Position numbers and translations under genes: made by a program. A stretch of 64,000 nt of DNA from Spirulina major PCC 6313 (lineage in GTDB: Bacteria; Cyanobacteriota; Cyanobacteriia; Cyanobacteriales; Spirulinaceae): positions 2,130,695 through 2,194,694 of the forward strand of contig NZ_KV878783.1 of NCBI RefSeq assembly GCF_001890765.1. Direction: 5' to 3'. Positions 23,769 through 32,373 of the stretch are shown piece by piece (position 1 is the first letter of the stretch; every line of letters begins with the position of its first letter). Below the pieces are notes generated by a model. That model saw only the letters and a list, made by a program, of their open reading frames with translations, had not been told where the DNA came from and searched no databases.

Positions 23769-23943
23769 GGGGGAGCCAGAAATCAAGGGGCGCGATCGCG
23801 CCGAAATTGGGCGGTGAGGGGTGCGATCGCGCCTCTGCCCCTCCTTTAGAACGGCCCAGAAACACGCTATTCTAAGGGTTACCCTCGAATCTCACACCCA
23901 ACCGGATTCGATGCACCCCTGACTTCACTCGACGTAACCCACC

Positions 23944-25389
23944 ATGTTTGACGCTCTCGCCGACCGCTTAGAAGACGCTTGGAAAAAGCTACGCGGCCAA
24001 GACAAAATTTCCGACACCAACATCAAAGACGCACTCAAAGAAGTGCGGCGGGCCCTCCTCGAAGCCGATGTTAACCTGCAAGTGGTGCGGGATTTTATCA
24101 AAGAAGTGGAGCAAAAAGCCCTCGGTGCAGAAGTGATCACCGGAGTCCGTCCCGATCAACAATTTATCAAAATCGTCCATGATGAATTGATCGCGATCAT
24201 GGGCGACAGCAACGCCCCCCTCGCCCACGCCGACACCGCCCCCACCGTTATTTTGATGGCCGGTCTCCAAGGGACGGGGAAAACCACCGCCACCGCTAAA
24301 CTCGCCCTCTACCTCCGCAAAGAGCAGCGCAGTTGTTTGATGGTGGCCACCGATGTTTATCGTCCGGCAGCGATCGATCAATTGATCACCCTAGGGCAAC
24401 AGATTGATGTGCCCGTCTTTGATCTGGGTAAGGATGCGAACCCCGTCGAAATTGCCCGCCAAGGGGTGGAACGAGCGAAAGAATTGGGCGTGGATACGGT
24501 GATCATCGATACCGCCGGACGGTTGCAAATTGACGCAGACATGATGGGCGAGTTGGCCCAGATTAAAGCGATCGTTAAGCCCGATGACACCCTCCTCGTC
24601 GTTGATGCCATGACCGGGCAAGAGGCCGCCAACCTCACCCGCACCTTCCACGATGAAATCGGCATCACGGGGGCGATCCTGACGAAAATGGACGGGGACA
24701 GCCGAGGCGGGGCGGCGCTTTCGGTACGCTGCATTTCCGGCCAGCCGATTAAATTCATCGGGGTGGGGGAAAAAGTGGAAGCCCTCCAGCCCTTCTATCC
24801 CGATCGCATGGCTTCGCGCATCCTCAACATGGGCGACATTCTCACCCTCGTGGAAAAAGCCCAAGAGGAAATCGATCTCTCCGATGCCGCCGAACTCCAA
24901 GAGAAAATCATGGAGGCGCGGTTTGACTTTAACGACTTCCTGAAGCAGATGAAGCTGCTGAAAAATATGGGGTCGTTGGGCGGGATTATGAAGCTCATTC
25001 CCGGCATGGGCAAACTAAGCAGTTCCGACCTTCAAAAAGGCGAGTCGCAACTGAAAATCACCGAAGCGATGATCAGTTCGATGACCATGGCCGAACGTAA
25101 AGATCCCGACCTCTTGGCCAAGTCTCCAAGTCGGCGCGATCGCATCGCTCGCGGCTCCGGCCATTCCGTCCGCGCAGTCTCAAAACTGATCGCCGACTTC
25201 ACCCGGATGCGATCGATGATGAAACAAATGGGCCAAGGCGGCGGCATCCCAGGGATGGGGATGCCCGGTATGGGCGGCGGCGGTCTCGGCGGCATGTTCG
25301 GCGGTGGCCCCGGCGGTGGGATGCCCAACATGGGCGGCGGCAAAAAACGCAAAAAAACCAAGAAAAAGAAAGGCTTCGGCGAACTTTAA
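23944..25389 (+). CDS. ffh: Signal recognition particle protein Ffh
   Basis: 481 residues, usual length. The N domain is followed by the G domain with 'GLQGTGKTTATAKLA' (P-loop near 107), 'ATDVYRPAAIDQL', 'DTAGRLQIDADMM' and 'TKMDGDSRGGAALS'. The M domain has 'GGIMKLIPGMGKL' and 'RIARGSGHSVRAVSKLIADFTRMRSMMKQM', the SRP RNA and signal-sequence binding region, and a Gly/Met/Lys-rich end. A GTPase that, with 4.5S RNA and FtsY, targets nascent membrane proteins. No ffs RNA gene was seen beside it. Confidence 0.97.
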   Translation: MFDALADRLEDAWKKLRGQDKISDTNIKDALKEVRRALLEADVNLQVVRDFIKEVEQKALGAEVITGVRPDQQFIKIVHDELIAIMGDSNAPLAHADTAPTVILMAGLQGTGKTTATAKLALYLRKEQRSCLMVATDVYRPAAIDQLITLGQQIDVPVFDLGKDANPVEIARQGVERAKELGVDTVIIDTAGRLQIDADMMGELAQIKAIVKPDDTLLVVDAMTGQEAANLTRTFHDEIGITGAILTKMDGDSRGGAALSVRCISGQPIKFIGVGEKVEALQPFYPDRMASRILNMGDILTLVEKAQEEIDLSDAAELQEKIMEARFDFNDFLKQMKLLKNMGSLGGIMKLIPGMGKLSSSDLQKGESQLKITEAMISSMTMAERKDPDLLAKSPSRRDRIARGSGHSVRAVSKLIADFTRMRSMMKQMGQGGGIPGMGMPGMGGGGLGGMFGGGPGGGMPNMGGGKKRKKTKKKKGFGEL

Positions 25390-25403
25390 CTCTACAACGC
25401 AGG

Positions 25404-25424
25404 CAAGGGGCTTCAAGCCCCTTG
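25404..25424 (+). terminator. Probable terminator of ffh
   Basis: CAAGGGG (25404-25410) pairs with CCCCTTG (25418-25424), and the stem can extend inward. The following TTGTTC is a weak T-tract, hence moderate confidence. Confidence 0.55.
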
Positions 25425-25449
25425 TTGTTCAGCGATCGACCCAGTAGAT

Positions 25450-25749
25450 TCAACTGCACCGATGAGGAGCGATCGCGACATGATCACGAAATCCGGATTG
25501 GATACTCCAAAAAGCAAAGATTGAGCGGAGTCGAATCAGAATAGCCAAGTTCCGACTCCGCCCTAGTGTCTTGTCTAGCTTAAAAAGGTGAGTTGTTATC
25601 CAGAGGGGTGAGCGGAGTCGAACCCCGGAGCACCAGACTTCGACTTCGCTGAGTCCCAGATTTCGTAAGGCTATTGCTTCAACCGCGAATGTGCTGGTTA
25701 TCCAGGTTGCGATCGCTGGAGAGAGATGCGCATCAATCCAGATGGTCAT
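25450..25749 (-). pseudogene. Truncated DUF5615-type PIN-like toxin
   Basis: The first 35 residues ('MTIWIDAHLSPAIATWITSTFAVEAIALRNLGLS') match the start of DUF5615 proteins, PIN-like nucleases paired with DUF433 antitoxins. After that the expected acidic motifs and 'VMTKDSDF' segment are missing, and the frame runs into repeat-laden DNA (25520-25660) to a chance stop. The catalytic region has been lost, probably by insertion or deletion involving the TTGAGCGGAGTCGAA repeats. Its start overlaps the stop of the upstream DUF433 gene by 4 bases. Confidence 0.75.
25525..25660. repeat. Two TTGAGCGGAGTCGAA-family inverted repeats
   Basis: GCGGAGTCGAA (25525-25535) faces TTCCGACTCCGC (25550-25561). 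A second imperfect pair starts TGAGCGGAGTCGAA near 25609 and ends TTCGACTTCGCTGA near 25653. Both lie in the decayed part of the DUF5615 gene, and the same core occurs at 353-398. Confidence 0.65.
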
Positions 25750-25970
25750 GCCACTAAAATGGGATGGTTTAGTTTCCGTGCAGCATAGAGTAGTGAGGCT
25801 TTCAGATCATCGGCTTCCAAATCGGGCATTTCCTCTAAAATTTCTTCTGCACTTAGACCAGCGGCAAACAGATCCAGTACATCCGATACCCGGATTCTCA
25901 TCCCCCGAATGCACGGACGACCACCGCACTGCTTAGTATTAATTGTAATTCTGTCCAGTAAGGTTGGCAT
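25746..25970 (-). CDS. DUF433-family antitoxin
   Basis: 74 residues: 'RITINTKQCGGRPCIRGMRIRVSDVLDLFAAGLSAEEILEEMPDLEADDLKASLLYAARKL' is the full DUF433 domain (VapB45-like winged helix). The standard partner is a DUF5615 PIN-like toxin, present here only as a truncated relic immediately downstream with ATGA overlap. The antitoxin reading frame is intact, so it is an orphan that may still bind its own promoter or a paralogous toxin. Confidence 0.9.
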   Translation of the reverse strand: MPTLLDRITINTKQCGGRPCIRGMRIRVSDVLDLFAAGLSAEEILEEMPDLEADDLKASLLYAARKLNHPILVA

Positions 25971-26053
25971 AGAGCATATCTCAGTTGTTGTCTTTCTCTA
26001 GTATGACCCTTGACGCGATGCCCATTAGTAGTGAGTGAAGTAGAAAACATAAT

Positions 26054-27241
26054 CTAAGTCATGACCACCGTTTTGAAGCGGATTTTGAGGTAGTCCTCTT
26101 CCATTTTTGCGCCAGCGGGTTGGAGGGCGGCGAGAGCTTGGGGGAGGACGAGGTTACGGCGATGGTTGCCGATGCGAACGTTTAATTCGTCGCCGGTTTT
26201 ATTGAGTTGAATTTGATCCTTGCGGATGCCGGGTAGGTAGAGTTCAAGACTGTATTGATCACCGTCTTGGACGACGCGCATTGTGTTTTCTTGGTAATAG
26301 ACTTGGGTGGGGTCTTCGTCACCGTAGAGAGTTTTCTTGAGGCGATCGAGGGCTTCGAGTCCGCACATTTCCGTCGAATAAAGGGGCACTTCTTTCACGG
26401 GCAGGGGATGAAAATCGCTGTGAATTTCTTGCTTGTAAACCTGTTGATTAGCTTTCCATTGTTGGAAAAACGGATCATTGACGGTATCGGGAATGATTCG
26501 ATTGGCAATGATTAAATCCGTGGCGACGTTGTACAAACTCAGGTAGGCATGGGCGCGGCGGGATTCTTTCAACACCATCCGCTCTGGATTGGTAACGAGG
26601 CGCACCGAGGTTTTTTGATTGTCGGTGAGAACCTTTTCCAGGGCTTCGATTTGCTCATAAAATTCGTAGGGCGCATCCATCACCTCTTTATCCGGCAGGG
26701 AAAACCCGGCAATGGGCTTAAAAAACGGCTCCACGAGGGGACGCAGGGCCACAGACATCCCCTGCAAGGGTTTGTAGAAGCGGCGCATATACCAGCCGCC
26801 GACTTCGGGGATGCTGAGGAGACGTAGGGCGGTGCCGGTGGGGGCGGAGTCGATGATCAGCACCTCATAGTCGCCGTCGTCGTAGTGGCGTTTCATGCGC
26901 ACGAGGCCGAAAATTTCATCCATGCCGGGGAGGATGGCGAGTTCTTCGGCTTGGACTCCGTCGAGGCCGCGGGCTTGGAGGACTTGGGTGATGTAGCGTT
27001 TGACTGCGCCCCAGTTGCCTTCGAGTTCCATCAGGGCATCAAGTTCAGCGGCCCAAAGGTTGGGGCGAATTTGCTGGGCTTCGTGGCCGAGGTCGATTTC
27101 GTAGCTGTCGGCGAGGGAGTGGGCAGGATCGGTACTCAGGACGAGGGTTTTGTAACCGAGTTCGGCGCAACGGAGGCCGGTGGCGGCGGCCACTGAGGTT
27201 TTACCGACTCCTCCTTTGCCAGTCATTAAGATTAAGCGCAT
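26054..27241 (-). CDS. ArsA/Get3-type ATPase with HSP20-like C-terminal domain
   Basis: 395 residues. Deviant Walker A '[15 protein letters not shown]' at the N terminus, '[14 protein letters not shown]' (switch region), '[14 protein letters not shown]', '[20 protein letters not shown]' and '[23 protein letters not shown]' are ArsA/TRC40 motifs. The last about 90 residues ('[39 protein letters not shown]') are the small-heat-shock-like domain found in cyanobacterial and plastid homologues. Get3 relatives target tail-anchored proteins; an arsenite pump role is unlikely because no ArsB is nearby. Role in cyanobacteria is inferred. Confidence 0.9.
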   Translation of the reverse strand: MRLILMTGKGGVGKTSVAAATGLRCAELGYKTLVLSTDPAHSLADSYEIDLGHEAQQIRPNLWAAELDALMELEGNWGAVKRYITQVLQARGLDGVQAEELAILPGMDEIFGLVRMKRHYDDGDYEVLIIDSAPTGTALRLLSIPEVGGWYMRRFYKPLQGMSVALRPLVEPFFKPIAGFSLPDKEVMDAPYEFYEQIEALEKVLTDNQKTSVRLVTNPERMVLKESRRAHAYLSLYNVATDLIIANRIIPDTVNDPFFQQWKANQQVYKQEIHSDFHPLPVKEVPLYSTEMCGLEALDRLKKTLYGDEDPTQVYYQENTMRVVQDGDQYSLELYLPGIRKDQIQLNKTGDELNVRIGNHRRNLVLPQALAALQPAGAKMEEDYLKIRFKTVVMT

Positions 27242-27542
27242 GAGTATTTATCCTTACCTTGGGGCTGATGATGAGAGATTGATACGTTTCTTTACTTTAA
27301 CGGGTTTGGAGGACTGACTGACGAGGCAAGGGCGATCGCTGACTCATCACCGAGGGCTGAACCTGTCGAAGTGCGATCGCTTATCCTAATCCCTCCGGGA
27401 GGCTTCGCCAACGACAGGCTTAGGGTGCGCTGGGTTGTTCAGAGTTCTCCACGGAAGGCACGTTGTAGGAGAGAGTTGTGACATCCCTCCAAAAACTCCT
27501 AAAAAACACAAAAAACCCTAAACCCATAAAGCCCCAACCCCA
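27242..27542. other. Intergenic region upstream of the ArsA-like gene
   Basis: 301 bases with two HIP1-type sites, a 'GGGCTGAACCTGTCGAAG' stretch like common cyanobacterial intergenic repeats, and a run of A/C-rich sequence just after hicB. No gene was recognised. Confidence 0.4.
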
Positions 27543-27755
27543 TCACGCAGAGATGAGCCGCCCCCTCGGTTCCGGAACCTCCCGCCCCAACTCCTGCGCC
27601 GTCGCGATCCATTCCCGAATCACCCCCTCCACATTACGCACCGCCTCCGTATAACTTTGTCCATCCGCAAAACATCCCGGCAACTCCGGAACCTCCACCA
27701 CAAAGCAATCATCCTCATAGCTCCAATAAATCACTAATTGATACTTAATTGACAT
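27543..27755 (-). CDS. hicB: HicB-family antitoxin
   Basis: 70 residues from the ATG at 27755 (a GTG at 27764 is in frame). 'YQLVIYWSYEDDCFVVEVPELPGCFADGQSYTEAVRNVEGVIREWIATAQELGREVPEP' is the partial RNase H-like HicB fold. No C-terminal DNA-binding domain is present, so autoregulation would need another domain or HicA. Overlaps the end of hicA by 11 bases; gene order toxin then antitoxin is standard for hicAB. Confidence 0.92.
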   Translation of the reverse strand: MSIKYQLVIYWSYEDDCFVVEVPELPGCFADGQSYTEAVRNVEGVIREWIATAQELGREVPEPRGRLISA

Positions 27756-28005
27756 CGCGATCACCTAAATTATATTTAAGAATTAAACTTCTAATTTGCT
27801 TAACTTGATATGCCTTGGCTTGGGAATCTCTTGGCTGAATGTTGATAATTTCAATAATATCCTCCCTCGTGAAAATAAAGTGATCACCCTTCACCCTTTG
27901 GTCAAAACCCAACTTAAGCAACAAACTAAAAAGTTGTTTAAAATTAATAGTTGTGTCCGACTCACCCCTGATTATCTTCAATAATAGCTTTTCATATTTA
28001 CCCAT
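27745..28005 (-). CDS. hicA: HicA-family mRNA interferase toxin
   Basis: 86 residues with a double-stranded-RNA-binding-like fold: 'FKQLFSLLLKLGFDQRVKGDHFIFTREDIIEIINIQPRDSQAKAYQVKQIRSLILKYNL'. The His in 'KGDHFIF' is the expected catalytic His. HicA cleaves mRNA and is neutralised by HicB. AT-rich compared with its neighbours, consistent with transfer. Confidence 0.88.
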   Translation of the reverse strand: MGKYEKLLLKIIRGESDTTINFKQLFSLLLKLGFDQRVKGDHFIFTREDIIEIINIQPRDSQAKAYQVKQIRSLILKYNLGDRDVN

Positions 28006-28103
28006 CTAAAAAGCCCCATGTATTGATCTATTCAAAAGACTCAAGCGCAAATTGCACTGGTTCGATATGCAGTCATGAAACTAAAACAGTCAAAATATCC
28101 CTA

Positions 28104-28466
28104 TCACTCCGGGCGGGTAATGTCGATCGCAATTTGGCCGCCAAAGTCGGGTATGGGGGCGGCTTCTTTGGTGAGCTTAACGCGAACTTGCGAGATCCGA
28201 GGCAACGCGAGAACCTGCTCACTGATCACGGTGGCGAGGCGTTCGATCAGGGCGTAGGGTTGGGTTTGGATCGTGGTTTTGACGATCGCGATCGCATCTC
28301 GATAATCCACCGTCTCTTCGAGGCGATCGCTCGCTCCCGCTGCGGCAATATCCACCCACAGGGTTAAATCTACTGAAAACCATTGCCCTAAAACCGTTTC
28401 TTCGGGCAATGCGCCAGTATACCCGTAGGCGCGAATGTTAGTGAGGTGAATGCGATCGCTGCTCAT
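28104..28466 (-). CDS. folB: Dihydroneopterin aldolase FolB
   Basis: 120 residues spanning the whole enzyme: '[37 protein letters not shown]', '[32 protein letters not shown]', '[23 protein letters not shown]'. The Glu in 'PEE' and the Tyr and Lys positions fit the active site. FolB converts 7,8-dihydroneopterin to hydroxymethyl-dihydropterin in folate synthesis. The start overlaps the proA stop (ATGA), so the two are translationally coupled. Confidence 0.94.
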   Translation of the reverse strand: MSSDRIHLTNIRAYGYTGALPEETVLGQWFSVDLTLWVDIAAAGASDRLEETVDYRDAIAIVKTTIQTQPYALIERLATVISEQVLALPRISQVRVKLTKEAAPIPDFGGQIAIDITRPE

Positions 28467-29770
28467 TCCCCTAAATCCTGGTGGGTGAAGGGTTTCGCGT
28501 TTTCCCCGGTATAGGTGGCAGCAATGTGACCCTGGCCGCAGACTTCGTATTTATAGGTGATTAACCCCTCTAACCCCACGGGGCCACGGGGCGGCATTTG
28601 AGCGGTGCTGATTCCCACTTCTGCACCGAACCCGTAGCGGAAACCGTCGGCGAATCGGGTCGAACAATTGTGAAACACCCCCGCCGCATCTACGTTTTGC
28701 TGAAATTGACGGGCGATCGCTTCATCCTGAGTCACGATCGCATCGGTATGTTTCGAGCCGTAGGTGTTGATGTGGTCAATGGCGGCGGTGACGGAATCCA
28801 CGACTTTAATCGACAGGATTAGATCGCTGTATTCCGTCGCCCAATCCGCATCGGTGGCAGGAATGATGGGAATGATCGCCTGAGTTAACGCATCGCCGCG
28901 CAGTTCTACGCCCTGGGCTTGGAGGGCGGCCGCGAGGGGGGGCAGGATTTGAGGCGCGATCGCGTCATGCACCAGCAGCGTTTCAATGGCATTACAAGCC
29001 GCCGGATAATGGGTTTTCGCATCCACGGCAATAGCGATCGCCATCTCTAAATCCGCCGCCGCATCTAGATACAAATGGCAAATCCCATCGGCATGACCTA
29101 ACACCGGAATCCGCGTATTGGCTTGGATGTAGCGCACAAATTCATTCGACCCACGGGGAATAATCAGATCCACATAATCATCCAAAGTGAGGAGCGATCG
29201 GATTTCGGCGCGGGTGGTGAGGAGTTGCACCGCATCGGGATTAACAGCGGTCGTCTCTAAAGCGCGATGGATCACCTCAACAAGGGTTTGGCACGATCGC
29301 AACGCCTCGCTGCCTCCTTTCAAAATCACGCCATTACCGGACTTAATCGCCAAACTGGTGATTTGAATCAGAGCATCGGGACGCGCTTCAAAAATAATCC
29401 CCAACACCCCCAGCGGGCAGGTAATCCGCTTCAACACCAACCCCGTATCCAGTTCCCGGTGAATCTGCACATGGCCAACGGGATCAGCCAATTTCGCCAC
29501 ATCCCGCACCCCGGCGATCGCCCCCTGCAACTTACTCGCGCCCAGCTTCAACCGCGCATAGAGGGGCTTCGCGATCCCGTCCCGTTCTGCGGCATCACAA
29601 TCGGCCTGATTGGCGGCCAATATTTCCGGGGTAGCGGCTTCGAGGGCAGTGGCGATCGCTTCTAGGGCCGCATTGCGATCGGCGGTCGATAAGGTGGCCA
29701 ATTGTTGGGCAGCGTGGCGGGTTTGGCGACCGAGTTCGGTCAACGTGGGGGTGATATCAGAGGCGATCAT
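28463..29770 (-). CDS. proA: Glutamate-5-semialdehyde dehydrogenase ProA
   Basis: 435 residues of the ALDH superfamily. '[43 protein letters not shown]' and '[21 protein letters not shown]' (cofactor binding), '[31 protein letters not shown]', then '[17 protein letters not shown]' with the catalytic Cys are ProA signatures. It reduces gamma-glutamyl phosphate with NADPH in proline synthesis. proB is not adjacent; folB follows. Confidence 0.96.
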   Translation of the reverse strand: MIASDITPTLTELGRQTRHAAQQLATLSTADRNAALEAIATALEAATPEILAANQADCDAAERDGIAKPLYARLKLGASKLQGAIAGVRDVAKLADPVGHVQIHRELDTGLVLKRITCPLGVLGIIFEARPDALIQITSLAIKSGNGVILKGGSEALRSCQTLVEVIHRALETTAVNPDAVQLLTTRAEIRSLLTLDDYVDLIIPRGSNEFVRYIQANTRIPVLGHADGICHLYLDAAADLEMAIAIAVDAKTHYPAACNAIETLLVHDAIAPQILPPLAAALQAQGVELRGDALTQAIIPIIPATDADWATEYSDLILSIKVVDSVTAAIDHINTYGSKHTDAIVTQDEAIARQFQQNVDAAGVFHNCSTRFADGFRYGFGAEVGISTAQMPPRGPVGLEGLITYKYEVCGQGHIAATYTGENAKPFTHQDLGE

Positions 29771-29908
29771 TGACTTGGATTCTATTCAAACAACTATCTA
29801 TAGCATAGACACGTTGATGGCACTACCGAGGTAAGAAGGGCATAGAGACCATGCCCCTACCGGATGTCGCGTCGGGGTTTGGTCTCCAAACCCTGAATCT
29901 CCAAACCC

Positions 29909-30889
29909 TTAATAACAGCCATACACCGAGGCCTGGTAGCGATCGCCCACATGATCCACCCCGCCCACAAACACATTCACTTGATAGGGTTGATTATCGG
30001 CACGCGGTCGGGCATCAATGCGTAACGGCTCATCGGTGCTGATCCGTTGCTCATCTTGATCAAATATTTCATCAGACGTGTCATCGTTATATTTCAGATT
30101 CAATTCAATGTCATAATCGCTGCTGCCATCCTCATCAATCGCGTCAATCATGGCGATAAAACTACGAAACTGTTGAGGCACCGGCACAATCCAATCCGTA
30201 TTCCAATTATTACGAACCCCAATCCCAAACGGGCCGGTTACAGTGGGTACTGAAATCCGTTTTTCCACCGTATTTTGCTCATCCCGTCCCCCCACAACCA
30301 TCAACCGCATACAGGTTCCCCTCTCCACCAGAGGCGGCGGCGGTGTGGCGGATGTGCGACAGCCCACAACGGCGGCAGTGTAGCGATTACCGATCGCTTC
30401 ATCGCCAACGCGCACATTCACCTGATAGGGCTGGAGGTCTTGGCGAGGTTCGGCGGTGATCAAAAAGACCTCCCCTTCAGTTAAATCTGTGGAGCGGCGA
30501 TCGTAGATTTCATCATGTTCATCGTCGCCATATTTTAAATTCACTTCGATGTCGTAATCGTCCGTGTCCTCTGGGGCGATCGCAATAACATATTTTTGAT
30601 AGATTTCCGTCGTAGGAATCGCCCAATCGGTGTTGAAATTATCGCGGATGGTAATGCTCGGTAAGGGCCCCGGTAATGGAATCGGAAAAGTGGGATTACG
30701 GGGCGTTTTTTCCACTGTGGTTCCCTCGCCACCCACCACATTCAGAGCCACGGATTCTGTCCCAGCAGGGCATAGATCATCAATAGATGGGGTCGGTGAT
30801 TGTGCGATCGCACCTTGGGGAGCAAACAAATTCAACCCACTTATCGTGATCAATAACAGAGAAGAACTCAGCGCGTTGTACCGTTTCAT
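29909..30889 (-). CDS. Secreted protein with two tandem beta-rich repeats
   Basis: 326 residues from the ATG at 30889. The signal peptide starts MKRYNALSSSLLLITISG and ends near APQGAIAQ. The mature part is two homologous units of about 130 residues. Both contain '[TN]VEK....P', a 'N[FW]NTDW.[IV]P' core, 'DYDIE[VL]NLKY.DD..DEI[YF]D', '.PYQVNV.VG' and 'G.RY.A.V.GC'. Each unit has a Cys at its start or end, suggesting one disulfide per unit. I do not recognise a named family. Likely periplasmic or cell-surface. The frame continues to a TTG at 30901 but the signal peptide supports 30889. Confidence 0.75.
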   Translation of the reverse strand: MKRYNALSSSLLLITISGLNLFAPQGAIAQSPTPSIDDLCPAGTESVALNVVGGEGTTVEKTPRNPTFPIPLPGPLPSITIRDNFNTDWAIPTTEIYQKYVIAIAPEDTDDYDIEVNLKYGDDEHDEIYDRRSTDLTEGEVFLITAEPRQDLQPYQVNVRVGDEAIGNRYTAAVVGCRTSATPPPPLVERGTCMRLMVVGGRDEQNTVEKRISVPTVTGPFGIGVRNNWNTDWIVPVPQQFRSFIAMIDAIDEDGSSDYDIELNLKYNDDTSDEIFDQDEQRISTDEPLRIDARPRADNQPYQVNVFVGGVDHVGDRYQASVYGCY

Positions 30890-31173
30890 AAAAACACCCA
30901 ATAATCAACAAAAAACGTCTCTCGATCATGCTATGGATTTAAATGGTGTTTGTCAGCCAAGGTGAAAGATGCTTTTCTCCAGTTAAAGAAAATATTCTGC
31001 GGGGCGATTCTATGCAGGGTCAAAATCTAGAGTGGCCTAAGCAAAATCGCGGGGTGTTCTCCTCAATTTGTCGCAAATTAAGCACATCTGAATCGTTCAA
31101 CTCTTAACGTCTGGTCGCTTCAAAGTTAACCATTGAAAAACGTGATCAACGGTTAATTCCATCTCAATCTTTG

Positions 31174-31287
31174 TTAAGACTGGCAAGCGATCGCCCCCTC
31201 AATGTGGTATTCCCAGGCGGGCGATGCTTCGAGGCTGGGTAGCGCAAGAAATTCAGCGCGGGAAAGGGCGACAGGGGCGCGGGTCAT
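31174..31287 (-). pseudogene. Relic of a Uma2-family nuclease gene (N terminus only)
   Basis: A 37-codon frame, MTRAPVALSRAEFLALPSLE followed by ASPAWEYHIEGAIACQS and a stop. 'FLALP.IEASPAWEYI.G' is very typical of the start of Uma2 (DUF820) proteins. The nuclease core is missing. It sits in the 486-base gap 30890-31375, which otherwise shows no gene. Confidence 0.65.
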
Positions 31288-31375
31288 CGGGGCAAACCGG
31301 GGGAGATTTTTGGGCGTATTTTAACATTGCCCATTTGGGGGTAGGTTGAAGGGATGACCCGATGGAGTTAAACCC

Positions 31376-31666
31376 ATGACTGATACCCAAAAGACAACCG
31401 GTGCTGAGGCTGTGGACGCAGCGATCGCCCAAGGCCTCGACCTCGACGGCAGCCCGATCCCGGCGGCGAAATTGAAACTCTATCAAGACGTGATGGGGTT
31501 AGAGGGCGATCGCCAACGCAGCGGCGTGAGTAATACGATGCGATCGCGCATTGTCCGCATCGGTGCTAAACACCTCTCCCAAGCCGACCTCAATCAACGC
31601 CTCCTCGATGCTGACTTCGCCCCCCTCAAGGAAAAAGAAATCCTGTTTTATTACGGCGGCAAATAG
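31376..31666 (+). CDS. Small conserved cyanobacterial protein (DUF4090-like)
   Basis: 96 residues, soluble. 'GAEAVDAAIAQGLDLDGSPIPAAKLKLYQDVMGLEGDRQRSGVSNTMRSRIVRIGAKHLSQADLNQRLLDADFAPLKEKEILFYYG' fits my memory of DUF4090, a cyanobacterial family of unknown function. The ATG at 31376 is preceded by GGAG at 31364-31367. Monocistronic. Confidence 0.7.
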   Translation: MTDTQKTTGAEAVDAAIAQGLDLDGSPIPAAKLKLYQDVMGLEGDRQRSGVSNTMRSRIVRIGAKHLSQADLNQRLLDADFAPLKEKEILFYYGGK

Positions 31667-31752
31667 CCGTCGGCAGCGGGAAGGGTCGGGCGCAGTTAGG
31701 AACAAAGGTACGGGATAGGCCAGAAGCGATCGCCCATGGGATCATTAACTCC

Positions 31753-32373
31753 ATGGCCCCACACCCCCGCCGCAAAATCTATCTCGCCACGACCCTGAAT
31801 CCGGACGAAGCCGATGCCTTTGACCGGATCGCGGCGGAATTGAGCCTGAATCGGGTGGAACTACTGCGCCAAGTGGTGCGGGACTATGTGGCGCAATGGA
31901 CTCCCCAATGGGACACCATCGAGGCAGATTGGGAGGCACACCCCCAGCCGGATCTCGCGGCGGATATCTTAAACCGCTTAGATGACATTGAAGCGCGGCT
32001 CCAAGCCCTAGAAGCGCCCCCCTTAGCCTTACCGCCGCCAGCGATCGCCACCCTCGAACCCAGCACCGAGAGCCACCCCCCAGACAGCGCCCCCACTGCG
32101 CCCCCACCGGAACCGATACTGATCCAGCCGCGCCCCCCCATTGATCCCCCCACACCCCTACGGCAACAATCCCCTGAGTTTTTACCCAAAACCGCCAGTA
32201 TTTACCACTATTCGACCCTCAGCCCGGATCAACTCTGCCGCCGCTTCAACATCGATCGCACCCAAATTATTCAATCGGCGCGGTTGTTGGGGGTGAAGCA
32301 GTCGGCCTATTTGGAGGATTTGACGGGGTGGACGTGGGACGCGATCGCGCGTGTTTTTCGGGAGTCGGGTTAG
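31753..32373 (+). CDS. Hypothetical protein with RHH-like N terminus
   Basis: 206 residues in three parts. Residues 1-42 ('KIYLATTLNPDEADAFDRIAAELSLNRVELLRQVVRDYV') look like a ribbon-helix-helix DNA-binding unit. A Pro-rich linker spans about 85-145. The C-terminal 55 residues ('LSPDQLCRRFNIDRTQIIQSARLLGVKQSAYLEDLTGWTWD') look like a small helical HTH-like domain. I do not recognise the family; a plasmid- or chromosome-binding role would be a guess. The last 4 bases overlap the end of the convergent TPR gene. Confidence 0.55.
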   Translation: MAPHPRRKIYLATTLNPDEADAFDRIAAELSLNRVELLRQVVRDYVAQWTPQWDTIEADWEAHPQPDLAADILNRLDDIEARLQALEAPPLALPPPAIATLEPSTESHPPDSAPTAPPPEPILIQPRPPIDPPTPLRQQSPEFLPKTASIYHYSTLSPDQLCRRFNIDRTQIIQSARLLGVKQSAYLEDLTGWTWDAIARVFRESG

